Shown: positions 44,916-52,733 of the stretch, in pieces
How the letters are laid out: each line of letters opens with the position of its first letter
Numbering within the stretch: the first letter of the stretch is position 1
DNA from: JBBECJ01 sp963763325
GTDB taxonomy: Bacteria > Chloroflexota > Chloroflexia > Thermomicrobiales > CFX8
Length of the DNA: 64,000 bases
Direction of reading: 5' to 3'
Assembly: GCA_963763325.1 (NCBI GenBank)
Contig: CAVXOL010000002.1
Location: forward strand, 186,001 to 250,000
Notes under the pieces: generated by a model
The model's database searches: none
What the model saw: only the letters and a program-made list of their open reading frames with translations
Told to the model about the DNA's origin: nothing
Position numbers and translations under genes: made by a program

Positions 44916-47678
44916 TTAGCCGTAGGTCACGGAGGGCGTCAACAACCCCAGCCGGCGCGACTCCTGGAGAGCCTTCGTGCGCGTTGCGACACCCAGCTTG
45001 CCGTACAGATTGGTCACGTGCCGCTTAACGGTCGACACCGAGATGAACAGTTCGTTGGCAATCTCACGATTTGTGAGGCCAACGGCGATCAACCGCAGTA
45101 CCTCCATCTCACGAGCCGTGATGGGTTCAATCAGTTCCGGATGATACAGCTTCGTCAGTGGCTGTTTCTCTTCGCCCATTGCTGTCAGGACGTACTGACA
45201 ATAGCCAGATACCGCACCTCGACGCTGCGCGACCTTCAACAGTCGGGCCATCGGTTGCCCTTCTGCCGTGAAGACACGCAGGTACCGTCCGGGTTCTGCC
45301 ATCGACAGAGCGCGGTTGATCGCGGCAACCGCCTTGTCCAGTTCGACCATATCCTGGTACGCGGTAGCAAGTTGAACCAGAATATGGATGGCATCACCGT
45401 TGCGGCCATCGGCGACAGCCGCGCTAAGCAGCCGATCGAGCAAGCTGACATCATCTTCTGTTTCGCCCTGAGCAACCAACGAACGCGCATAGGCAAGCTG
45501 CTCTCGCATGCGCGCGTAGTCCGGCTCATCGTCGGGCGCGAGGCGACTCTCATGCGCCCACTTGAGCGCTGCACCGAGATCACCATGGGCGAGCCGGATC
45601 GAAACAATGAACGCCTGCGCTTCCCGGTTCAGCCGGTCGCCGGTGTATCCGGCCGTGGCGGCAATTGCCTCCTCAGCCCTGGCGATAGCGCCGTCCTCGT
45701 CGCCACGGTCCCAGGCGACACGCGCCAGGCCGAGGTACGTCTGTGGCAACCAGGTCCGCACGCCCATTCGCTCGGCCATTGCCAGGCTTTCGTCCAGAAG
45801 CTGCTGCGCTTCCTCGGTCTGGCCACGCTCGCGGTAAATCTCGGCGAGGGAGATCATCGCCAGCCGGCGGTCGCCGGGGTAGATCGCATCGAGCTTCAGC
45901 AACGACTGGAACCACTGGCTCGCCTCAGAAAGACGGCCCTGCTGAGTGAGCGCGATGCCGAGCTCAAGGCTCGCCATTGCTGCACGGATTGGTCTGTCCT
46001 CCAGCAGCGCGGCTGTCCGTGCCTCTTCTGCCGCCTGCTCAGCTGCCAGAGAGCGACCCATCAGCCGTAATATCGTCGCTCGAAGGACCATGAGGTCGAC
46101 GCGCAACTGATTGAGCAACTGCGCCGAGGCGATCGGCTCCTCAACAGACAGGTCATCGCTGAGTGCCTGCGACTGTTCAGCACTCACCTGGTCAAGCAAC
46201 TGTTGGAGACGCTCGACGTGGCGTGTGGCTGCCGCGCCCTCTTCGTGCATCCGCGCGCGGATAGCACGCACCGCGGCCAGCGACGCGAGTTCCAGGGAGT
46301 TCTGCATGGACTGGGCTGATTCCTCAGCCATCGAGATGATCTGCTCCGTATCGCCATCCTCGCCGGTGCGTACTGCAGCTTCGGCGTATACATAGGCGAT
46401 ATACGGGTCCGCCCGGATCACCTCCGTCGGCATAGCCCGCAACCAACCGACGAGTGAGGAGAATGAGTCAGAAGTAAGCGCCGCTTCCGCGATCGGACGG
46501 ATCAGGTCAGCCGTACGCTGCCAATCCCGGCTCGAAATAGCCAGCGAGATCGCATCGGAAATCAACCCTCGCATCTCGAACCAGCCGGCCGCGCGGCGGT
46601 AGGCTTCGTTGCGGACGGTAGGAGGAAGGGTCTCGTGTGCCGTCCGGCGCAAGAACTCCTGGAACAGATGATCGTAGCGGTACCATTCGCCCTCCGCGTC
46701 GAGCGACACGATGAACAGGTTGGCACGGACGATCGCGTGGAATGCCTGCGCGGCCGCCAGATCGTCCACGATGGATGCATATAGATCGAGACTGAAGCGA
46801 TCGAACAACGAGGTCGTCAACAACGCCGTGCGCACGTCGGGCGGTTGCTGCTGGAGCACCTCCTCGAGCAGGAAGTCCTGCAGCAGTTGCGTCGTGGCGC
46901 CGAACCGTTTGAGGAAATCGCCTGATTCCGGCCCGGACATGCTGAGACTGAGTGCAGCCATTTTGATTCCCGCGGCCCAGCCGGCGGTCCGCTCAGTCAA
47001 GCTGGCCAACTCCTCGGAGCTCAGCGAGAGGCCATTCAGCTCACAGTACGCAAGCGTTTCAGCAACCGTGAAGCGCAGATCGTCGATGGTAATCGTTGTC
47101 AACTGCTCGAGCACCCGGCGGCGGGCAAGCGGGAATGGAGGCTCGGCCCGCGAACTCAGCACCAGATGAAATGGCTCAGGGGCATAGTCGATCAGCGCCT
47201 GAACGACTGCGTGAACGTCAGGAGACTCGATCAGGTGGTAGTCGTCCAGCACCAGCCAGAACGGCGAGCCGGCTGCGGCGAGATCGTTCAGCAGGTTGGT
47301 CACCAGCTGGTCGAGTTCACCTCGCTCAACGTGAAGTGCGCTGTCACCAACACGGGTCAGCGAAGGATCGATCGAGCGCAAGGCCGACAGCAGGTACGAA
47401 AAGAACACGACGACATCGTTCTCGCTGGACGCCAGCGAGATCCAGGCAACCGGATCGTCCCGAGTTGCTGCCCATTGCGAGAGCAGTGTCGACTTTCCGT
47501 ATCCCGCTGGCGCAATAACCAGCATCACCGGGTCGTCGCATGCAGATTCGAGGCGGTGAATGAGCCGCGGTCGTATGATGCGCGCACCCCGTGTCCGCGG
47601 CGGGCGGAGCTTGGAAGCAAGCAGCTCGGTCGGGAACTGATCGACCAGTGGACTGGGCAAACGCCGAGGTACCGCCAT
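44916..47678 (-). CDS. MalT-like LuxR-family ATPase regulator (LAL), intact copy 2
   Basis: 920 residues from ATG 47678 (MAVPRRLPSPLVDQFPTELL); the ribosome site is a run of ten G on the coding strand. NTPase with P-loop VIAPAGYGKSTLLSQW (near residue 60) and Walker B FWLVLDDYHLI, arms LTERTAGWAAGIKMAALSLS and LQDFLLEEVLQQQPPDVRTA (classic for MalT), a TPR-like ligand region, and a C-terminal LuxR helix-turn-helix: ITAREMEVLRLIAVGLTNRE, FISVSTVKRHVTNLYGKLGV. It is the only uninterrupted LAL of the three here. No metabolic operon adjoins it; the divergent neighbour is a small membrane protein 600 bp away. Confidence 0.92.
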   Translation of the reverse strand: MAVPRRLPSPLVDQFPTELLASKLRPPRTRGARIIRPRLIHRLESACDDPVMLVIAPAGYGKSTLLSQWAATRDDPVAWISLASSENDVVVFFSYLLSALRSIDPSLTRVGDSALHVERGELDQLVTNLLNDLAAAGSPFWLVLDDYHLIESPDVHAVVQALIDYAPEPFHLVLSSRAEPPFPLARRRVLEQLTTITIDDLRFTVAETLAYCELNGLSLSSEELASLTERTAGWAAGIKMAALSLSMSGPESGDFLKRFGATTQLLQDFLLEEVLQQQPPDVRTALLTTSLFDRFSLDLYASIVDDLAAAQAFHAIVRANLFIVSLDAEGEWYRYDHLFQEFLRRTAHETLPPTVRNEAYRRAAGWFEMRGLISDAISLAISSRDWQRTADLIRPIAEAALTSDSFSSLVGWLRAMPTEVIRADPYIAYVYAEAAVRTGEDGDTEQIISMAEESAQSMQNSLELASLAAVRAIRARMHEEGAAATRHVERLQQLLDQVSAEQSQALSDDLSVEEPIASAQLLNQLRVDLMVLRATILRLMGRSLAAEQAAEEARTAALLEDRPIRAAMASLELGIALTQQGRLSEASQWFQSLLKLDAIYPGDRRLAMISLAEIYRERGQTEEAQQLLDESLAMAERMGVRTWLPQTYLGLARVAWDRGDEDGAIARAEEAIAATAGYTGDRLNREAQAFIVSIRLAHGDLGAALKWAHESRLAPDDEPDYARMREQLAYARSLVAQGETEDDVSLLDRLLSAAVADGRNGDAIHILVQLATAYQDMVELDKAVAAINRALSMAEPGRYLRVFTAEGQPMARLLKVAQRRGAVSGYCQYVLTAMGEEKQPLTKLYHPELIEPITAREMEVLRLIAVGLTNREIANELFISVSTVKRHVTNLYGKLGVATRTKALQESRRLGLLTPSVTYG

Positions 47679-47683
47679 GTAGT

Positions 47684-47693
47684 CCCCCCCCCC
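47684..47693. repeat. Ten-base C/G homopolymer at the LAL ribosome-binding site
   Basis: C10 on the plus strand, that is G10 just 5 bp before the ATG of the copy 2 LAL gene. It takes the place of the Shine-Dalgarno sequence. Slippage here would alter initiation spacing; it could also be a sequencing weak point. Confidence 0.55.
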
Positions 47694-48282
47694 ACTCACG
47701 AGGCTGTGGGGTGCGTGAAGATGCGCGAACACCATGTGGCCAACAATGGATGGCAGGATTCTAGCCGCTTGTAGGCGGATTGTCCATAATACTACCTTCC
47801 GCGGCTGAAGTCAGTTTTAACTGATGGACAACAATGACCACGACGAGCATCATCTGGAGTTCATTTTCGAGCCATCGTTGTCAGGCAACGAGTCTCGTTT
47901 CGATATAGCGAACTCCAGATATCGACCTGCTGGCGATATCTGAATCGTTACAAATGCGTAGTCGCTTCTGCTCAGACTACCATATCGCTCCAAATTCTGT
48001 TCATTCCGATCCGGCGTGCCGCGACACTGCGGCTGCCAGCCCTGACCGGTACCGTCGTCGCGGAGCAGCCACCTCGAGCCGCCCAGACCGGGATCTGTTC
48101 CGGGAGCCGGTGCATCGGCAGGCTCGCAGGTTCCCACCCACCACTACGCCCAACCGGTCGATGCCGAGACCAGCCGTCAACCTGCATCGTTGGGCTCATC
48201 GATACAGCGTCAACGCCTCGCCACGCTTGGGTCGGCGTAGGCATTAGACGCGATGTGGCTGAAAGCGAAGTGGAGTGATGTC
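47694..48282. other. Divergent intergenic region with structured repeats
   Basis: 589 bp between the LAL gene and the small membrane protein. Contains TCAGTT-TT-AACTGA at 47811-47824 and the nested inverted repeat at 47852-47920. No gene is supported on either strand. Confidence 0.4.
47852..47920. repeat. Nested inverted repeat (RNA or operator candidate)
   Basis: Outer arms ATCTGGAGTTC (47852-47862) and GAACTCCAGAT (47910-47920) are perfect; inside is a small hairpin CGTTG-TCAGG-CAACG. ATATCG/CGATAT words recur at both sides. Confidence 0.42.
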
Positions 48283-48516
48283 ATGACAGGTCTTGAGTGG
48301 ATACTCTCATGGACACTGTTCGTGCTCTACATCACGTGCTTGTTCACCGTCTGTCGCCTGACCTTCCAGAAGGGCTACACGATTCTTGGAATCGTTGGCA
48401 TATTCCTGCCAATCCTCTGGCTGATCGGCGCGATTCTGCCGCCCAAACACGGCTCATCCTATTGGGTCTCGCAAGGCATTGCGCACCAGGCACAGATGGA
48501 ACAGTACACACGCTAG
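48283..48516 (+). CDS. Two-TM small membrane protein
   Basis: 77 residues from ATG 48283, with GGAG at 48272 (an ATG at 48253 is possible). Helices WILSWTLFVLYITCLFTVC and TILGIVGIFLPILWLIGAIL, then PPKHGSSYWVSQG. The G-F-L-P-I-L-W-L-I-G-A pattern is that of phospholipase_D-nuclease-N-like or DUF2545-like small proteins; assignment not secure. Confidence 0.6.
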   Translation: MTGLEWILSWTLFVLYITCLFTVCRLTFQKGYTILGIVGIFLPILWLIGAILPPKHGSSYWVSQGIAHQAQMEQYTR

Positions 48517-48693
48517 TCGCTCGACCTGCCAACCCATCACGACATCACCCGCCGTTGACACGGATAACGGTGAGTCGATGCCGGCGTTCGGGCTGACGCT
48601 GATGGCAGGCAGAGTGTCGCGTGCTCGCGCTGAGTCCGCGCGTCGCGGGTTTTCGTCGAGCGTATGTCGCAGTACCAGATGAGGAGGTGTGCG

Positions 48694-49335
48694 ATGGAAG
48701 ATTTCGTGTTCGGATTCTTTACCCTCGCGATGGGGGTCGTCTTCTGCTTCTTAGGCCTCCGAATTTTCGGAATCACCCTGCCGATTTTCGGCTTCATGGC
48801 TGGATTCATCGTGGGCGCAACTGGTATTGATGCGCTCTTCGACGATGGATTTCTCTCCACGATCGCCGGCTGGGCGACCGGGATCCTGCTCGGGTTGCTG
48901 TTCGCCGCGCTGTCTTACGTGCTCTGGTACGCGGGTGTACTCATCGCTGCCGGATCGACCGGCGCACTGCTCGGCTCAGGGTTGATGGCATTGTTCGGGC
49001 TCGAAGACGGATTCCTGGTGTTCATTGTGGCGGCCACGATGGCGCTGGTGTTCGTGATCCTCGCCTTCATTCTGGCGCTGCCAATCTGGGCGGTCATCTT
49101 CTACATGGCCATGTCCGGCGCGGTCGCGATCGTCGGCGGCTTTCTGCTGATGATCAATACATTCGACATGGAGGATCTCGAGAAGGGAACTGCCTGGGCG
49201 GCCGTCAACGCGTCCTGGCTCTGGATCTTCGTCTGGGCCGCACTCGCCGCCGTCGGGATGTTGGTCCAGGTGCGGTGGATCACCGACCTTAACGTCCCAG
49301 AAGAGCGCTGGGGACGGATGCAGTACGCAACCTGA
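48694..49335 (+). CDS. DUF4203-like multipass membrane protein
   Basis: 213 residues from ATG 48694 with GAGGAGGTG upstream. Seven or so helices rich in Gly: FVFGFFTLAMGVVFCFLGLR, LPIFGFMAGFIVGATGIDAL, TGILLGLLFAALSYVLWYAG, VLIAAGSTGALLGSGLMALF, VVGLVFVILAF-type helix and VAIVGGFLLMINTFDMEDLE. The alternating FG/GF helices match DUF4203 (TM7S3-like). Function unknown. It begins a run of small genes (48694, 49388, 49860, 50359, 50839) on the plus strand with short gaps. Confidence 0.7.
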   Translation: MEDFVFGFFTLAMGVVFCFLGLRIFGITLPIFGFMAGFIVGATGIDALFDDGFLSTIAGWATGILLGLLFAALSYVLWYAGVLIAAGSTGALLGSGLMALFGLEDGFLVFIVAATMALVFVILAFILALPIWAVIFYMAMSGAVAIVGGFLLMINTFDMEDLEKGTAWAAVNASWLWIFVWAALAAVGMLVQVRWITDLNVPEERWGRMQYAT

Positions 49336-49387
49336 CAATGTCTGCCGCTCTACCGCGCGTCATCGTCGTGAAGTATGGAGGTGTTGA

Positions 49388-49813
49388 ATGTCCCTCGGAC
49401 CCGTCGATTTCTTCGCCGTCAAGTTCCCCGGCAACCAGTTCCGGGGCGAGATCGCCCCGGCCCTGCAGGAGTTGGTCGACTCTGGAACGATTCAGATCGT
49501 CGACCTGACGTTCGCCCACAAGGATGCGGACGGAAACGTCGAAATCGTCGAGATGCACGATCTCGATGAAGAATCCTACAAACTCTATGAGTCGCTCGTT
49601 GTCGATGTCAACGGCATGCTCTCCGAGGAGGATGTCGAAATGATCGCCAACGCACTCGAGCCAAACAGCTCGGCCGCGCTGATGCTGTTTGAGAACAGCT
49701 GGGCGCGCCGCTTCGTCGAATCACTCCAGAATGCGCAGGCGGAGGTTGTGATCTCCGAGCGCGTTCCACGGGTCGTCATCGATCAGATGATGGCAGCCCA
49801 GGCAGAAATCTGA
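49388..49813 (+). CDS. DUF6325 family protein
   Basis: 141 residues from ATG 49388 with GGAGGTGTTGA upstream. MSLGPVDFFAVKFPGNQFRG, SGTIQIVDLTFAHKDADGNV, SSAALMLFENSWARRFVESL and VISERVPRVVIDQMM are the DUF6325 blocks. Acidic and soluble; it lacks the membrane hairpin of DUF1269. It is followed 46 bp later by a SHOCT protein, the usual DUF6325-SHOCT pairing. Confidence 0.85.
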   Translation: MSLGPVDFFAVKFPGNQFRGEIAPALQELVDSGTIQIVDLTFAHKDADGNVEIVEMHDLDEESYKLYESLVVDVNGMLSEEDVEMIANALEPNSSAALMLFENSWARRFVESLQNAQAEVVISERVPRVVIDQMMAAQAEI

Positions 49814-49859
49814 ACGCATCCCAGCGATGCAGGGATGGACATGCGAAAGGACAACACAC

Positions 49860-50246
49860 ATGCGACGAGGACGAGTGGGCCGCCGTGGACCTGGACTTGC
49901 CCGCACGATGGCGCGCACAGCAGTCGTTGCCGGGACGGCAACCGCAACCGTTGGCGCGGTCAACCGGCACCAGCAGAACAAGCAGCAAGCGCAGTACGAC
50001 GAACAGATGGAGCAACAGGCTGTCGTCGACTCACAGCAGCAGATCGCGGAGTTGCAGGCCCAGATGGAGCAGATGCAGGCCCAGGAAGCTCAGGCCGCAC
50101 TTGTCCCTCAGGCCCCCGTTGCAGCGCCCCAGGCGGCCGGCGGCGACTTGATCGGCCAGCTTCAGCAGCTCGCTCAACTGAAGGAAGCCGGCGTGCTGTC
50201 GGATGCTGAGTTCGAGGCTGCCAAGGCGCAAGTGCTTGCTGGTTAG
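49860..50246 (+). CDS. SHOCT domain protein with Gln-rich coiled coil
   Basis: 128 residues from ATG 49860, AAAGGA upstream. A basic head (MRRGRVGRRGPGLARTMART) is followed by a short Ala/Gly/Val hydrophobic stretch (AVVAGTATATVGAV), a Gln-rich coiled coil (QNKQQAQYDEQMEQQ to QMEQMQAQEAQAA), a Pro/Ala linker and a C-terminal SHOCT motif (LIGQLQQLAQLKEAGVLSDA, EFEAAKAQVLAG). Likely an oligomer attached to membrane partners. Partner of the DUF6325 gene upstream. Confidence 0.82.
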   Translation: MRRGRVGRRGPGLARTMARTAVVAGTATATVGAVNRHQQNKQQAQYDEQMEQQAVVDSQQQIAELQAQMEQMQAQEAQAALVPQAPVAAPQAAGGDLIGQLQQLAQLKEAGVLSDAEFEAAKAQVLAG

Positions 50247-50358
50247 CCAGTTCCGACCGTCCCGGCTGTTGCCGACCCCGGCACGCAAGTGCTCTCTTCG
50301 TTAAGAGTGCGCGGATCACTCTCGCCATTCGTGTAACGGTCTCATGTAGGAGTTGCCG

Positions 50359-50652
50359 ATGTGCTGTCTGATGACTACGCTATTGCTCCTGGGTCCACGC
50401 TTCTTTGGCGTCACGTGGTGGCTCATCAACCCAGATCGCTGGGACCGAGCCTACGATACCTTCATTTGGCCGGTGATTGGACTGGTGTTCGCACCATGGA
50501 CAACGCTGATGTACGTCGCCGTTTTCCCAGGCGGTGTCAACGACATCGACTGGTTCTGGATCGCGTTTGCGGCGGTGGCCGACGTTGCCTCGTATGCCGG
50601 CGGCGGGTACGGGAACCGCGAACGAATGCCCACCTACGTCACGCGGACGTAA
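50359..50652 (+). CDS. Three-TM small membrane protein
   Basis: 97 residues from ATG 50359 with TAGGAGTT upstream. TTLLLLGPRFFGVTWWLINP and TFIWPVIGLVFAPWTTLMYV, then WFWIAFAAVADVASYAGGGY. The pattern G-P-R-x-x-x-x-W-W-L-x-x-P-x-R-W and FAPWTTLMYV recurs as a small conserved family next to SHOCT genes in many bacteria; function unknown. Confidence 0.65.
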   Translation: MCCLMTTLLLLGPRFFGVTWWLINPDRWDRAYDTFIWPVIGLVFAPWTTLMYVAVFPGGVNDIDWFWIAFAAVADVASYAGGGYGNRERMPTYVTRT

Positions 50653-50838
50653 CGACGAGTTCCGGTCGTTTCTGTTCGACGGCACGGACGGCGCGGAAAC
50701 CAGCGGGATAGCCACCGCAGTCCGCGCCTCCGAAGCCGTCTTCGCGTCCGGCAGGCTCGGACTGGCGGCGTCCCAGCCCCGCTAGCGATTGGGTCCCAGC
50801 GCACGCACTCTCCTGTCGTGGATCGAAGGACAAGCGAG

Positions 50839-51939
50839 ATGCAGGACCGCCTCGGACATGAGTCTTCAATCGCACACGACCTCGTCACTCTCGCGGCGGC
50901 CGTCATCGTTATCATCGGCATGCGAGAGCTCGCGTCCGTTCTCGTTCCCGCGTTGACCTCGATCTTCTTTCTGCTCGCGTTTCTGCCGCTCGTCGCCTGG
51001 CTCCGACGCAAAGGCGTGTCGCCGGGCTGGTCCAAGGTGATCGCGATTGGACTGGCCGTCTCGATGCTGATCGGGATTGTCGTGCTGGTCGCCATCTCTG
51101 TGACCCAGCTCGCAGATGGTCTGCCGGAGTACGAGGAGCAACTTCGAGATCGACTTTCCGGACTGTCTGGCTGGCTATCCGATCAGGGGATCGACATCTC
51201 CAGCGACGATGCCGCCGATGAGCTCGACTTCAACACGATCGTGGACCTCGGGATCCGCTTCATTCCCGGCGTGGTCAGTGCTGCCGTCGCAACGCTCCTC
51301 TCACTGGTCATCTTTGTCTATGCCCTCATCGACGTCGAACGAACACACCAGCGGCTGAGCCTCGGCCTGGGCGAGTCCAACCCACAGCTCACGCAGTTCT
51401 CGCGGATGGTGTCGATCGTCAGCCGTTACATCGCGATTCGCGCGGTTCTCGGGGCGATGGCGGCGATTCTCGACACGATCCTGCTGCTCGCTCTGGGCGT
51501 CGAGTACGCGCTGTTCTGGGGCTTCGTGTCATTCATCATGAGCTTTGTGCCGTACGTCGGCTACTGGGTGGCGGTCATCCCGCCCATGCTGCTGGCCCTT
51601 GCCACCGACGGCTGGAGCACCGCCGTGCTGGTGTTCATCGGCTATCTGCTCATCAACGGAGCGATCGATAGCCTGGTTGGCCCTAACCTGATGGGTCGAG
51701 GGCTGGACATCACACCGGCAGTCACGGTCCTGTCGATCGTCTTCTGGGGAGCAATTCTCGGACCGATGGGCGCGATCCTGGCGATGCCACTCACCGTTGG
51801 GTTCAAGATCCTGTTGCTCGAACGAAGTCCAAATGGCCGCTGGCTGGCGCTGCTCGTCAGTACTGGTGACGGCACTGCCGCGCTGGAAGCACAGCCGACA
51901 CAACCTCTCGCCCCGTCTGAATCGATCTCATCCGAGTAG
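50839..51939 (+). CDS. AI-2E family transporter (second of two)
   Basis: 366 residues from ATG 50839 with AAGGA upstream; GTG 50818 is less likely. VPALTSIFFLLAFLPLVAWL, an amphipathic segment (about 95-150), LLSLVIFVYALIDVERTHQR, YIAIRAVLGAMAAILDTILL, the signature FIMSFVPYVGYWVAVIPPML and LDITPAVTVLSIVFWGAILG give the family. About eight helices. Paralogous in plan to 27468-28793 but without its long basic tail. Substrate unknown. Confidence 0.87.
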   Translation: MQDRLGHESSIAHDLVTLAAAVIVIIGMRELASVLVPALTSIFFLLAFLPLVAWLRRKGVSPGWSKVIAIGLAVSMLIGIVVLVAISVTQLADGLPEYEEQLRDRLSGLSGWLSDQGIDISSDDAADELDFNTIVDLGIRFIPGVVSAAVATLLSLVIFVYALIDVERTHQRLSLGLGESNPQLTQFSRMVSIVSRYIAIRAVLGAMAAILDTILLLALGVEYALFWGFVSFIMSFVPYVGYWVAVIPPMLLALATDGWSTAVLVFIGYLLINGAIDSLVGPNLMGRGLDITPAVTVLSIVFWGAILGPMGAILAMPLTVGFKILLLERSPNGRWLALLVSTGDGTAALEAQPTQPLAPSESISSE

Positions 51940-51984
51940 ACAATCAGAGGGCCGGGATGTGACGACCGTGCCAGGCCGAGCGTG

Positions 51985-52003
51985 TACCGACTGATGTGCG
52001 CCG
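51985..52003 (+). promoter_or_regulatory. Degenerate direct heptamer repeat, 12-bp period
   Basis: TACCGAC, 5 bp (TGATG), TGCGCCG, then GCGCGG. It is 203 bp before the DUF1269 start at 52207; the paralogous gene at 16147 has its element 199 bp upstream with the same TGCGCCG second half. Confidence 0.4.
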
Positions 52004-52206
52004 GCGCGGTCGAACTACGCCCTCCAGATACAACGTCGTGGTGCTTCCGTGCTGCCCGTTTGCACCTTAGGATCGAGGCGGCAATGTCAGCCTGAGCTCC
52101 GCCATACGAGCCTTGCTCGGGGCAGACATCGCCATCCGCTCGCGGGGCTGATGACGCATGAGCGGCGCGTTTGAATGTCCGTGATGCCGTGGCAGGAGTG
52201 ATGCAG

Positions 52207-52683
52207 ATGAGCACGCTCACCGTGATGACCTTTGAGAACACGACGGACGCCGGCAAAGCACTGGAGAGCCTGCGGGGCATCCAGCGGGCCGACCAGATAT
52301 CAGTCAACGACAGCGCGGTAATCATCAAGAATGAGAACGGCGAGGTCGAAGTCCAGGATGGCCATAGCAGGGCTGTCAAAGTCGGCGCAGTCGCCGGCGG
52401 CGCATTGGGAGGATTCATGTTCCTGTTCGCTCCGGTTGCGGGTGTGGCGATCGGAGCCGCAGCCGGCGGCATGATCGGCAAGCTCCTCGACACCGGGGTT
52501 GAGCCTACGTTCGTGAAGCAGGTCAGCGAAGAGCTGCAGCCAGGGACGTCGGCACTCTTCGTCATCACCGAGCGTGGCAACCTCGAAGCGGCTCTCGCCG
52601 TGTTACGGCCATTCAAGGGATCGGTCTATCACACCAGCCTGCCGTCTGATGTCCAGCAGGCGCTGGAGGATGCGCTCAAGTAG
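52207..52683 (+). CDS. DUF1269 family protein
   Basis: 158 residues from ATG 52207, which is spaced 8 bp from AGGAG; ATG 52201 is too close to it. LTVMTFENTTDAGKALESLR, QISVNDSAVIIKNENGEVEV, a glycine zipper (GAVAGGALGGFMFLFAPVAG, VAIGAAAGGMIGKLLDTGVE), then VSEELQPGTSALFVITERGN and VYHTSLPSDVQQALEDALK. It is the closest relative in this window of the copy at 16147-16641 (GKLLDTGVE / SKLNTGVES, LQPGxSALFxI, VYxTxL). Confidence 0.87.
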   Translation: MSTLTVMTFENTTDAGKALESLRGIQRADQISVNDSAVIIKNENGEVEVQDGHSRAVKVGAVAGGALGGFMFLFAPVAGVAIGAAAGGMIGKLLDTGVEPTFVKQVSEELQPGTSALFVITERGNLEAALAVLRPFKGSVYHTSLPSDVQQALEDALK

Positions 52684-52733
52684 TGATGTCTAACGCCAGT
52701 TCGATGATGCAGGAATGCCCTGCGGTCACATCA

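Noticed and set aside
45018..46070. 350-residue plus-strand frame
   Set aside because: Antisense of the intact LAL regulator gene.
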